A stretch of 64,000 bases of DNA from JALORV01 sp035429805 (GTDB taxonomy: Bacteria > Pseudomonadota > Gammaproteobacteria > Burkholderiales > Burkholderiaceae_F): positions 47,263 through 111,262 of the forward strand of contig DAOMFL010000005.1 of assembly GCA_035429805.1 (NCBI GenBank), in the 5' to 3' direction. Shown in pieces: positions 51,185 to 59,563 of the stretch. The notes beneath the pieces were generated by a model that did not search any database, was not told the origin of the DNA, and was given only the letters and a program-made list of their open reading frames with translations. Position 1 is the stretch's first letter. The number at the start of each line of letters is the position of its first letter. Position numbers and translations under genes: made by a program.

Positions 51185-52111
51185 TCACAGCTGCGCCAGC
51201 ACCTTCAGGTGCGCCCCAACGCTGCGTGCCAGCGCGCTGAGGTTGTACCCGCCCTCCAGCGTGCTGACGATCCGCCCCTCGCCGGATTCGCCGGCCACGT
51301 CCATCAGCTTCTGCGTGATGTAGGCGTAATCGGCCTCCACCAGCCCCATCTGCCCGAGGTCATCCTCGCGGTGTGCATCGAACCCCGCGGAGATGAAGAT
51401 CATCTCCGGCCGGAATTCGAGCAGCCGCGGCAGCCACACTTCGTCCACCACCTGACGCACTACGTCGCCCCGTGTTCCCGCCGGAAGAGGCACATTCACC
51501 ATGTTTTTCGCGACGTGCTCGGTGCCGGTGTACGGGTAGAACGGATGCTGGAAGAAACTGACCATCAGCACGCGCTCGTCGCCCGCCAGAATCTCCTCCG
51601 TCCCATTGCCATGATGAACATCGAAGTCGACAACCGCGACGCGCGCAAGACCGTGCACCGAGACGGCATGCCGGGCCCCGATCGCGACGTTGTTGAAGAA
51701 GCAGAATCCCATCGCCGCGGACTTGCGCGCGTGATGGCCCGGAGGACGCACCGCGCAGAATGCATTGGCAAGCTCGCGGCCGACCACGCGGTCGGTCGCT
51801 TCCAGCACCGCACCGGCGGACCTCAGCGCAGCGTCCCACGTGTGGGGGTTCATCGACGTGTCCGGATCGACGGGCCAGTAGCCCTGCTGTGGTACGCTGG
51901 ATTTCAGTCTGTCGATGTAGGCAGCGTCATGGGCGCGGGCCAGCGCCTGTTCCGACGCGACCGGCGCGTCGTAGTGCTCCAGATGCGGCGCGATACCGGT
52001 GGAGATCAGATGGTCCTGTATGGCGGCCAGCCGTTCCGGGCTCTCGGGATGCCACGAACCCATCTCGTGCGCGGTGCAGGCGCGATGCGTGAAGAACCCT
52101 GTATGAAGCAT
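51185..52111 (-). CDS. Histone-deacetylase-family (acetylpolyamine/acetyl-lysine) amidohydrolase
   Basis: Zinc hydrolase of 308 residues from the HDAC/AcuC/AphA superfamily. Active site: RPPGHHARKSAAMGFCFFNN with the His pair, DFDVHHGNGTEEI with the zinc Asp and His, and the final zinc Asp in SAGFDAHREDDLG. Bacterial members deacetylate polyamines or proteins such as acyl-CoA synthetases; an acyl-CoA ligase is the next gene, so deacetylation of that enzyme is conceivable but unproven. Divergent from moxR. Confidence 0.9.
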   Translation of the reverse strand: MLHTGFFTHRACTAHEMGSWHPESPERLAAIQDHLISTGIAPHLEHYDAPVASEQALARAHDAAYIDRLKSSVPQQGYWPVDPDTSMNPHTWDAALRSAGAVLEATDRVVGRELANAFCAVRPPGHHARKSAAMGFCFFNNVAIGARHAVSVHGLARVAVVDFDVHHGNGTEEILAGDERVLMVSFFQHPFYPYTGTEHVAKNMVNVPLPAGTRGDVVRQVVDEVWLPRLLEFRPEMIFISAGFDAHREDDLGQMGLVEADYAYITQKLMDVAGESGEGRIVSTLEGGYNLSALARSVGAHLKVLAQL

Positions 52112-52155
52112 GTCTCCGTCCAGCCCGAATTCGAGGTCCGCGCCGCGCGGCCCGG

Positions 52156-53091
52156 GTGTCTGACCCAATGTTAGAGAAATTCCGCGCGACTGCCAGCCAG
52201 ATCGGCAGTGTCATTGTCGGCAAGCAGCTGCAGATCCGGCAGAGCCTGACGTGCCTGCTGGCCGGCGGCCATCTGCTGATCGAGGACGCCCCCGGCGTCG
52301 GCAAGACCACGCTGGCGCATGCGATCGCGATCTCGCTGGGGCTGCCGTTCCGCCGCATCCAGTTCACGTCCGACCTGCTGCCGTCGGACGTGATCGGAGT
52401 CTCCGTGTACGAGCGGACCAGCGGTCAGTTCGTGTTCCATCCGGGTCCCATTTTCACGGAGGTGCTGCTGGCGGACGAGATCAACCGCGCCAGTCCCAAG
52501 ACCCAGAGCGCGATGCTCGAGGCGATGGAGGAGAGCCAGGTGTCGGTCGACGGCCTGTCCCGGCCGCTGCCGAACCCATTTTTCGTGATCGCGACCCAGA
52601 ATCCGCTGTCGCAGGTCGGAACGTTTCCCCTGCCGGAGTCGCAGCTGGACCGGTTCCTGATGTGCATCAGCCTCGGCTACCCGGACCGCGCAGCCGAGCG
52701 CGCGCTGCTCTCCGGCGAGGCCCGGCGCGACATGCTGAAGTCGTTGCCGGCGGTGGCACGGCCCAGCGATCTGGTCGCGGCACAGGCCGAGGTCAAGCGC
52801 GTGTTCGTCTCCGCCGCCCTGCTGGATTACGTGCAGGCACTGATGGGCCATACGCGCGCATCGGGCAAGTACGCCGAAGGCCTTTCGCCCCGCGGCGGCC
52901 TGGCATTGCTCGCTGCCGCCCGCGCATGGGCGTGGTTCGACGGCCGTAATCACGTGATCCCGGAAGACGTGCAGAACGTGATGCCGGCCGTTGCGGGCCA
53001 TCGTCTGCACGCCGTCAGCCGCGAAAGCGGGCGGGCACTGCACGGCAAGGAACTCGTCACCCAGCTGATCAGCGCCGTGCCGGTGCAATAG
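52156..53091 (+). CDS. MoxR-family AAA+ ATPase
   Basis: AAA+ chaperone of 307-311 residues that usually works with DUF58/VWA proteins. Walker A is EDAPGVGKTTLA near 42-53, Walker B EVLLADEINRASPKTQSAML near 106-125, sensor 1 IATQNPLSQVGTFPLPESQLDRF. Start is either the GTG at 52156 or, more likely, the ATG at 52168. Followed after 29 bases by the DUF58 gene and then the transglutaminase-like gene in one probable operon. Confidence 0.92.
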   Translation: MSDPMLEKFRATASQIGSVIVGKQLQIRQSLTCLLAGGHLLIEDAPGVGKTTLAHAIAISLGLPFRRIQFTSDLLPSDVIGVSVYERTSGQFVFHPGPIFTEVLLADEINRASPKTQSAMLEAMEESQVSVDGLSRPLPNPFFVIATQNPLSQVGTFPLPESQLDRFLMCISLGYPDRAAERALLSGEARRDMLKSLPAVARPSDLVAAQAEVKRVFVSAALLDYVQALMGHTRASGKYAEGLSPRGGLALLAAARAWAWFDGRNHVIPEDVQNVMPAVAGHRLHAVSRESGRALHGKELVTQLISAVPVQ

Positions 53092-53120
53092 CCCGGCCGT
53101 CCTGCGCGGAGCCGCGTCCC

Positions 53121-54134
53121 ATGAGCGTGATCACGCACCCGTTGTCGATCCGCATCGGACAGTGGATCGCCGGACGTCGTGGACCCGAATCGGGGCCGGT
53201 GGTGCTGGACCGCCGGCGCGTCTACATCCTGCCGACCAATGCGGGGCTGCTCTTTGGCGCCGCCATGGTGGTCCTGCTGATCGGCTCGATCAACTACAGC
53301 CTGCAGCTGGGCTACATGCTGACCTTTCTCGTCACCAGCATGGCGATCGTCGGCATGCACACCACCCACTCGAACCTCACGCAGATCGTGCTGCGCGGCG
53401 TGCGCGTTGAACCGGTGTTCGCGGGTGACGTGGCGGTGTTCGAGATCACGGCGGCCAATCCGACGACAGCCGACCGCTACGCGCTGCGGTTCTCCTTTGT
53501 CGAGCCGACAGCGTCGCCGCACTGGCTCAGCCTGTTTCGGCGGCGCGCGCCGCTGCTGACGGCCATATCAATCGAGGTGCCCGCCCGCGGCGACCGCAGC
53601 GTCGGCGTGCCGCTGCCGGCGCCGGAACGCGGGCGACTGCCCGCACCGCGCATTGTCATCGAGACGCGCTATCCCTTCGGCCTGTGGCGCGCCTGGGCGT
53701 ACCTGACTCCGGCGCTGACGGCGATGGTCTATCCGGCCCCGGAAGTGGATGCGCCGCCGTTGCCGGCGACCGGCCTCGGCGGCGGCGATGGCGTCGGCCT
53801 CGCGGCTTCGGGCGACGATTTCGCCGGCGTCCGCCCCTACTCGCCGGGCGATCCGCAGAAGATGATCGCGTGGCGGCTGGCCGCGCGCAGCGACGAGCTT
53901 TCGGTGAAACAGTTCGAGGCGCAGGGCGGAGGCGAACTGCTGCTCGACTTCGAAAGCGTGCCGCACCATCTTGACGTCGAACAGAAGCTGTCGCGCCTGA
54001 CGCGGTGGGTGCTGGACGCCGATGCGGCACACATGCGCTATGCACTGCGGCTGCCCGGCTCGATGGTCTTCGCGGGCAGTGGCGCCAAGCACCGCGAGCA
54101 CTGCCTGACGGCGCTGGCGTTGCACCAGGGCTGA
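53121..54134 (+). CDS. DUF58 domain protein
   Basis: A 337-residue protein with two hydrophobic N-terminal segments (about 40-75) and a C-terminal DUF58 domain. The DUF58 core is visible as DDFAGVRPYSPGDPQKMIAWRLAARSDEL around 233-258. Usually partners MoxR ATPases. Only one base separates its stop from the next start. Function of the pair unknown. Confidence 0.88.
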   Translation: MSVITHPLSIRIGQWIAGRRGPESGPVVLDRRRVYILPTNAGLLFGAAMVVLLIGSINYSLQLGYMLTFLVTSMAIVGMHTTHSNLTQIVLRGVRVEPVFAGDVAVFEITAANPTTADRYALRFSFVEPTASPHWLSLFRRRAPLLTAISIEVPARGDRSVGVPLPAPERGRLPAPRIVIETRYPFGLWRAWAYLTPALTAMVYPAPEVDAPPLPATGLGGGDGVGLAASGDDFAGVRPYSPGDPQKMIAWRLAARSDELSVKQFEAQGGGELLLDFESVPHHLDVEQKLSRLTRWVLDADAAHMRYALRLPGSMVFAGSGAKHREHCLTALALHQG

Positions 54135-54135
54135 A

Positions 54136-56235
54136 ATGCCGTCCGACGTGGTCGAATCCCTGAAATCTTCCGGGCTGGTCCGCAGCTGGGACGCGAGTGT
54201 GCGGCTGTTCGGGCCGCAGACATCGAGCGCCGCACGCGAGCGTCGCGACATGCTGGTGCTGCTGTTCGCGGTCGCGCTGGTCGTCGTCCCCCACTTCGAG
54301 CACGTGGCCTGGTGGGCGACGGCGATCGTGCTGCTGCTGCTCATCTGGCGCGTCTGGCTGACGATCACCCAGCGGCCCCTGCCGGGCCGTTTCGTCATGC
54401 TGCCCCTGCTGCTCGCCGCGGCCGGAGCGGTCTACCTTGAGCACCGCACGCTCGCGGGACAGGACGCCGGGGTGACTTTCCTGCTGCTGCTGATGGCGCT
54501 GAAGCTGCTCGAACTGCGCGCGCGACGCGACGTGTTCATCGTGATCTTCCTCGCGTTCTTCATCCTGCTGACGCAGTTCCTGTATGGACAGGAACTGCCC
54601 ATCGCCGTGTCGACGGTAGTCACTGTCGTGGCGCTGTTCTTCGTGCTGGTCAGCGTGAACCTCGACGAGGTCGATCTGCCCGCGCAGCGCAAGCTGCGCC
54701 TCGTGGGCCTCACGGCGCTGAAGGCGATCCCGCTCGCCGCGGCGCTGTTCGTCCTGTTTCCGCGGCTGTCCGGGCCCCTGTGGGGAATGCCCGGCGAGGC
54801 GGGCCGCGGCAGCACGGGCCTGTCGAACACGATGTCGCCCGGCGCAATCAGCCGCCTGCTTGAATCCGACGAGATCGCCTTTCGCGTGCGTTTCGAAGGA
54901 CACGTGCCTGCGGATGATCAGCTGTTCTGGCGCGGCCCCGTGTTCGGGTACTTCAACGGGCGCGCCTGGTCACCGCTCGTGCATCCGATCAACGCGACAC
55001 CGGCGCTCAGCATCGAGGCCGACCCGCGCTCATTGGTCACCTACGAAGTGACGCTCGAACCCCACAAGCGTGACTGGCTGTTCGCACTCGAGGCACCGGC
55101 GACTATGCCTCGGCTGGCCGCCATGCAGGCGCGTCTCGGTCCAGAGATGCAGCTTCTGTCGACTGGACTGATCCTCGAGCGAATCCGCTACGAGATGCAG
55201 TCCTACACCGACTTCCGGCTCAACCCGCGCGCGACGGGGGCCGAACTGTCAGAGTGGCTCGGGCTCCCCTCCGGCTATAACCCGCGCACGCTGCAGTTCG
55301 CCGAAGAACTGCGCGGCCGCATCGGAGGCAGCGGCGCCGGCCCGCGCGGGCAGGACACTCAGCTTGTGAACGCGGTGCTCGACCACTTCCGGCGCAGCGG
55401 TTACAGCTACACGCTGACGCCGCCCGCACTCGGCCGTCACTCCGTCGATGAGTTCCTGTTTGAAACGAGGCAGGGCTTCTGCGAGCACTACGCCTCGGCG
55501 TTCGTGTTCCTGATGCGGGCGCTCGGCGTGCCGGCGCGCGTCGTGACCGGTTACCAGGGCGGCGAACTGAATCCCGTCGACGGCTTCATGACAGTGCGGC
55601 AGTCGGACGCCCACGCCTGGAGCGAGGTGTGGCTCCAGGGTCAAGGCTGGGTGCGCGTGGATCCGACGGCGGCCGTAGCGCCGGTCCGCGTCGACCGCCG
55701 CGCCGGGGCGCTAGCCCGCCCGGGCGCGGGCGCATTGCAGGGTCTGGGCGCGGAAGGCTCGTGGCTGCGGGCGCTGCGCTACAACTGGGAGGCCGTGCAG
55801 AACGGCTGGAACCAGTGGGTACTGTCGTATTCGCAGGAGCAGCAACGCGCGCTGATCGAGCGACTGGGACTCGTGCCCAGCCTCGAGAATGTCGCGCGCG
55901 TGATGATCGTCGTCGTGCTGCTCGTGCTCGCCTGGCTGGCCGCGCTGACGCTGCGCTCGCGCACGGTGAACGATCCGCTGGGTTCGGCGTTTCAGCTGCT
56001 GCGCGACCGCCTGGAAAAGGTCGGCGTCGCCGCGTCGCCATCCTGCGGACCACGCGAGCTTTATGCGCGCAGCAGGCGCGCGCTCCTCGACGAGGATGTG
56101 AAAACGGCGCGCAGGCTGCTTTCGCGCTACGAGCGCATGCGCTATGGGCCGGCCTCCGCCGCCGCGACGCGCGCCGACATCCGCTCGCTGAGCCGCGCGA
56201 TCCGCGCGTTCCGGCCGCGCCCCAATCCGCTGTGA
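54136..56235 (+). CDS. Membrane transglutaminase-like protein (TgpA/DUF3488 type)
   Basis: A 699-residue inner-membrane protein. About six N-terminal segments (roughly 35-230) are followed by a periplasmic transglutaminase-like domain with Cys in RQGFCEHYASAFVFLMRAL near 455, His in SDAHAWSEVW near 494 and Asp in VRVDPTAAVAP near 512; a last membrane segment lies near 590-610. Relatives occur with MoxR and DUF58 genes, as here. Substrate unknown; TgpA of Pseudomonas is essential for viability. Followed within two bases by mltB. Confidence 0.88.
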   Translation: MPSDVVESLKSSGLVRSWDASVRLFGPQTSSAARERRDMLVLLFAVALVVVPHFEHVAWWATAIVLLLLIWRVWLTITQRPLPGRFVMLPLLLAAAGAVYLEHRTLAGQDAGVTFLLLLMALKLLELRARRDVFIVIFLAFFILLTQFLYGQELPIAVSTVVTVVALFFVLVSVNLDEVDLPAQRKLRLVGLTALKAIPLAAALFVLFPRLSGPLWGMPGEAGRGSTGLSNTMSPGAISRLLESDEIAFRVRFEGHVPADDQLFWRGPVFGYFNGRAWSPLVHPINATPALSIEADPRSLVTYEVTLEPHKRDWLFALEAPATMPRLAAMQARLGPEMQLLSTGLILERIRYEMQSYTDFRLNPRATGAELSEWLGLPSGYNPRTLQFAEELRGRIGGSGAGPRGQDTQLVNAVLDHFRRSGYSYTLTPPALGRHSVDEFLFETRQGFCEHYASAFVFLMRALGVPARVVTGYQGGELNPVDGFMTVRQSDAHAWSEVWLQGQGWVRVDPTAAVAPVRVDRRAGALARPGAGALQGLGAEGSWLRALRYNWEAVQNGWNQWVLSYSQEQQRALIERLGLVPSLENVARVMIVVVLLVLAWLAALTLRSRTVNDPLGSAFQLLRDRLEKVGVAASPSCGPRELYARSRRALLDEDVKTARRLLSRYERMRYGPASAAATRADIRSLSRAIRAFRPRPNPL

Positions 56236-56237
56236 CA

Positions 56238-57242
56238 ATGAAGCGCCGCGCGGTCCTGCTGTCGCTGCTCGCGCTCGCGGCGCATCCGGCGGCCCGGGCA
56301 CAACCGCCGTATCCCGCGCGCAGCGACGTCCAGCAGTTCATCGATGAACTCGTCACCAGCCACGGTTTCGAACGCGCGAGTCTGCAACGCTGGCTGCAGC
56401 AGGCGCGCTATTCGGCCAGCGTCGAGCGCCTGATGCAGCCGGCAATCCCGTTCGCGCAGCGCAACTGGCTCGAGTACCGCGACCGTTACATCGAACCGGC
56501 GCGCATTGCCGCCGGCGTCACCTTCTGGCAGGCACATGCCGCCACCGCAGCGCGCGCCGAACAGCAGTACGGCGTACCGGCCGAGATCATCGTTGCGATC
56601 ATCGGCATCGAGACGTACTTCGGACGCATCACGGGCAATTTCCGCACGCTCGATGTGTTCGCGACCCTGGCCTTCGACTACCTGCGACGCGCCGACTTCT
56701 ACCGCGGCGAATTCATCGAGTTTTTGCTGCTGGCGCGCGAACAGGCGCGCGAACCCGCGAGCTACCGCGGATCGTTCGCGGGTGCCATCGGACTGCCGCA
56801 GTTCATGCCGGGCTCGATCCGCCGCTGGGCCGTCGACTTCGACGGCGACGGACGCATCGACCTGCTTGGCAGCCCGGCCGACGCGATCGGTTCGGTCGCG
56901 AACTTCCTGGTCGGCCACGGCTGGGAGCGCGGACAGCCGATCGCCTTCGAGGTGAGTGCAGACGAAGCGATGGTCGACGCGCTCGGCCGCGGCATCGAGG
57001 CCGGCACCACCTGGTCTGCTGCGCTGAACGAGGGCGTCACTGGTGACGTGCTGCTGCCGCTCGACACGCCGGTCCTGCTGATCGACCTGCCGCTACTGCG
57101 CGACGGTCAGCCGGAACGCGAATTCAGGATCGGCACCGTGAACTTCAGCGCAATCCTGCAGTACAACCGCAGCTACTTCTACGCTACGGCGGTCACCGAG
57201 TTCGCCGCAGCGCTGCGCGAGCGCATGGCCGGGCGTGACTAG
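56238..57242 (+). CDS. mltB: Lytic murein transglycosylase B
   Basis: Cleaves the MurNAc-GlcNAc bond to form 1,6-anhydro ends. 334 residues. Signal peptide about 1-21 (AHPAARAQ), but no lipobox cysteine, so the protein is soluble periplasmic unlike E. coli MltB. Catalytic Glu125 in IGIETYFGR; GAIGLPQFMPGS near 183-194; a calcium-binding loop like that of Slt35 is seen at DFDGDGRIDL (200-209). It starts 2 bases after the transglutaminase stop and is the fourth gene of the moxR operon. Confidence 0.9.
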   Translation: MKRRAVLLSLLALAAHPAARAQPPYPARSDVQQFIDELVTSHGFERASLQRWLQQARYSASVERLMQPAIPFAQRNWLEYRDRYIEPARIAAGVTFWQAHAATAARAEQQYGVPAEIIVAIIGIETYFGRITGNFRTLDVFATLAFDYLRRADFYRGEFIEFLLLAREQAREPASYRGSFAGAIGLPQFMPGSIRRWAVDFDGDGRIDLLGSPADAIGSVANFLVGHGWERGQPIAFEVSADEAMVDALGRGIEAGTTWSAALNEGVTGDVLLPLDTPVLLIDLPLLRDGQPEREFRIGTVNFSAILQYNRSYFYATAVTEFAAALRERMAGRD

Positions 57243-57259
57243 GTTCCCGGCCGCCGGAC

Positions 57260-57733
57260 TCACTCGGTGTCGGGCTGGCGCGACGGTTCGGCGTCCGCAA
57301 AGGCGGACAGTTCCATGCAGTGATCGAAGATGCGCATCAGTGTCGGCACGTGATCGAGCCGGCAGTCGAAACGTCGAGCATTGAACACCTGCGGCACCAG
57401 CAGTACGTCGGCCACCGTGACGGCGTCGCCGAGCACGTGGCGCCCGCTGCGCCGCTCCGCGAGGATGCGCGCCTCGAGTGCNNNNNNNNNNNNNNNNNNN
57501 NNNNNNNNNNNNNNNNNNNNNNNNNNNNNNNNNNNNNNNNNNNNNNNNNNNNNNNNNNNNNNNNNNNNNNNNNNNNNNNNNGTATTCAGCGCCCGGAACT
57601 CCGGCGTGAACTGCTGGCCGCCTTCGCGCGTGAGATGCACCGGGATGTACTCGTAATGCAGCCCCTTGAGATTGAGTGCGATGCGGACCCGGAACGAGGC
57701 CGAGCTGCGATAGTAGTTGTAGAGTTTGAGCAC
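57260..57733 (-). CDS. Maleylacetoacetate/maleylpyruvate isomerase, interrupted by an assembly gap
   Basis: GST-fold isomerase of the MaiA/NagL type. The N-terminal 50 residues (KLYNYYRSSASFRVRIALNL, with the Ser-Ser-Ala active-site motif) and the C-terminal 75 (DAVTVADVLLVPQVFNARRF) flank 100 N, so the middle is unknown. Only about 157 residues can be counted where the family has about 212, so the real gap is likely near 240-260 bases. Start GTG at 57733 with GGGAG five bases before it. Downstream of dctP-like and FAH-type genes, it probably forms a catabolic unit with the latter. Confidence 0.8.
   Translation of the reverse strand: MLKLYNYYRSSASFRVRIALNLKGLHYEYIPVHLTREGGQQFTPEFRALNXXXXXXXXXXXXXXXXXXXXXXXXXXXXXXXXXXALEARILAERRSGRHVLGDAVTVADVLLVPQVFNARRFDCRLDHVPTLMRIFDHCMELSAFADAEPSRQPDTE
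57482..57581. other. Assembly gap (100 N)
   Basis: A placeholder of exactly 100 N inside the isomerase gene. The frame appears to survive only because 100 N happens to fit; the true size is unknown. Confidence 0.99.
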
Positions 57734-57743
57734 GCAGACTCCC

Positions 57744-58817
57744 TCATTTACTGCCGGGCTCGCGCCGCGCGGCTGGCGGTCGCGGCTCCGGCGCGCTGCG
57801 GGCGAGCAATGCGCGCGCATCGTCCAGCAACGCGTTGCCGTCGATCTGGCGACGTCCCACGTCGGCGATCCAGTCGGTGATGACCGGCTGCGCAGCCACC
57901 TGCCAGCGCGCCAGTTCTGCCGCCGGCACGACGAACACCGTGTTGCCACGGTCCGTTGCCAGCTTGCGCGCGGGCGCCTTCTGTTCGTCCCACAAGCGTC
58001 CCGCCTGCGCCGAAAGTTCGACCCCGGAGTTGCGGTCGATGACGGCCTTCAGATCATCCGGAAGACCGGCGTAGGTCTTCGTATTCATCGCGAACAGGAA
58101 CACCGCGGTGTAGAGCGCGGGAGCATTCGGGTCGGTTTCGGTGTGGAAGCGCGCCACTTCCTGGATCTTCACGGCCGGCACCACTTCCCAGGGCACCATC
58201 GCACCATCGAGCACGCCTTTGCTCATCGCGTCGGCGAGCCCGGTGACCGGCATCGACACGGGGGTTGCACCCAGCGCCGCGAGCAGTCTGTTGGTCTGCC
58301 GCGTCGGAGCGCGCAGCTTCATGCCGCGCAGATCCTCCAGCGTGCGCACCGGGCGATCGCGGGTATGCAGGTAGCCGGCATCGTGCACGTGCACCGCCAG
58401 CGGCTTCACGTCACGGAATTCCTCGCGGCCGTGTCGCTCGTAGAACTGCCAGGCCGCACGCGAGGCCGACTGTGCATCGGCGATCATGAACGGCAGTTCG
58501 AACACCTCCATCGCCGGAAACCGCCCGGCGTTGTAGCCGGGCAGCGTCCATATGACATCGACCACGCCGTCGCGCACCTGGTCATAGAGCTGCGGCGCGG
58601 TGCCGCCCAGCTGCATCGAAGGGTAGATCTGGCACTTCAGGCGGCCCTTCGACTCGGCCTCGATCTTCGCGCACCACGGCACGATCATCTTCGCGTGCGT
58701 GGTCGAGCCTGGCGGCAGGAAGTGGTGCACCTTCAGCGTGACCGGCGCCTGCGCCGCGGCCGCGAGCGATGCGGCCGCGAGCAGCCACGCGCAGGCGATC
58801 CGCACTCGATTCAGCAT
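57744..58817 (-). CDS. TRAP transporter substrate-binding protein (DctP family)
   Basis: Periplasmic solute-binding protein of 357 residues. Signal peptide about 1-22 (WLLAAASLAAAAQA). The family block is FHTETDPNAPALYTAVFLFAMN preceded by MKLRAPTRQTNRLLAALGATPVSMP, with the carboxylate-binding Arg in that segment (about 163-168). The C-terminus is an Ala/Arg/Pro-rich tail. No TRAP permease genes lie nearby, so it is an orphan or works with distant ones. It sits between FAH-type and isomerase genes, suggesting an aromatic-acid substrate. Confidence 0.88.
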   Translation of the reverse strand: MLNRVRIACAWLLAAASLAAAAQAPVTLKVHHFLPPGSTTHAKMIVPWCAKIEAESKGRLKCQIYPSMQLGGTAPQLYDQVRDGVVDVIWTLPGYNAGRFPAMEVFELPFMIADAQSASRAAWQFYERHGREEFRDVKPLAVHVHDAGYLHTRDRPVRTLEDLRGMKLRAPTRQTNRLLAALGATPVSMPVTGLADAMSKGVLDGAMVPWEVVPAVKIQEVARFHTETDPNAPALYTAVFLFAMNTKTYAGLPDDLKAVIDRNSGVELSAQAGRLWDEQKAPARKLATDRGNTVFVVPAAELARWQVAAQPVITDWIADVGRRQIDGNALLDDARALLARSAPEPRPPAARREPGSK

Positions 58818-58831
58818 GGTGGCGGAAAGCG

Positions 58832-59527
58832 TCAGACGACGCGGACCTGCAGCGTGCCGATTCCGGCGATGCCGCCGGTCATCAGGTCACCGGGTTTCAC
58901 TGCGCCGACTCCTTCCGGCGTACCGGTGAAGATGAGATCGCCCGGCGCGAGTTCATAGAATTTCGACAGATGCTCGATCGTCTCGTTGACGCTCCAGATG
59001 AGTTTCGCGACGTCGCTCGACTGACGCTTCTGTCCGTTCACCTCGAGCCAGATCGCGGCGGAGCGGATTTTGCCGGTCATCGACACGGGCTTCAGCGGCG
59101 ACACCGGCGCGGAGCAGTCGAAGCCTTTGGCGACGTCCCACGGGCGGCCCTTGTCACGCAGGGCAAACTGCAGGTCGCGCCGCGTCATGTCCAGACCCAC
59201 GGCGTAACCCCAGATGTGCTTCGCTGCATCGGCCTGCGCGATGTTGCGGCCGCCGCGACCGATGGCGACGACGAGCTCGATCTCGTGATGGAGATTGCCG
59301 GTCTCGCCCGGATACGGCATGTCGCCCGTCGCACCGAACGCCACCGGCAGCACCGCGTCCGCCGGCTTCATGAAGAAGAAGGGCGGCTCGCGTTCGGAAA
59401 AGCCCATTTCCTTGGCGTGGTCCGCGTAGTTGCGACCGACACAGTAGATCCGGTGCACCGGAAAGAGATCCGTCGTGCCGTCGATCGGCACAACGGCCTG
59501 CGCCGGCGCAGGAATCACGTAGCCCAT
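58832..59527 (-). CDS. Fumarylacetoacetate-hydrolase family protein (fumarylpyruvate hydrolase-like)
   Basis: 231 residues, the length of NagK-type fumarylpyruvate hydrolase. Metal-binding acidic residues are in NLHHEIELVVAIG and GLDMTRRDLQ; FTGTPEGVGAVKPGD is the late family block. With the GST-type isomerase it would complete gentisate or homogentisate ring-cleavage breakdown; the dioxygenase is not in the window. GGAGG precedes the ATG. It lies 36 bases after fbpB on the same strand. Confidence 0.88.
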   Translation of the reverse strand: MGYVIPAPAQAVVPIDGTTDLFPVHRIYCVGRNYADHAKEMGFSEREPPFFFMKPADAVLPVAFGATGDMPYPGETGNLHHEIELVVAIGRGGRNIAQADAAKHIWGYAVGLDMTRRDLQFALRDKGRPWDVAKGFDCSAPVSPLKPVSMTGKIRSAAIWLEVNGQKRQSSDVAKLIWSVNETIEHLSKFYELAPGDLIFTGTPEGVGAVKPGDLMTGGIAGIGTLQVRVV

Positions 59528-59563
59528 TTGCCCTTCCCTCCGCAGGAAAAGGCGGCAAGCGTA

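Noticed and set aside
55629..56237. Extended N-terminus for MltB
   Set aside because: The upstream open frame lies inside the transglutaminase gene; the ATG at 56238 starts a proper signal peptide.
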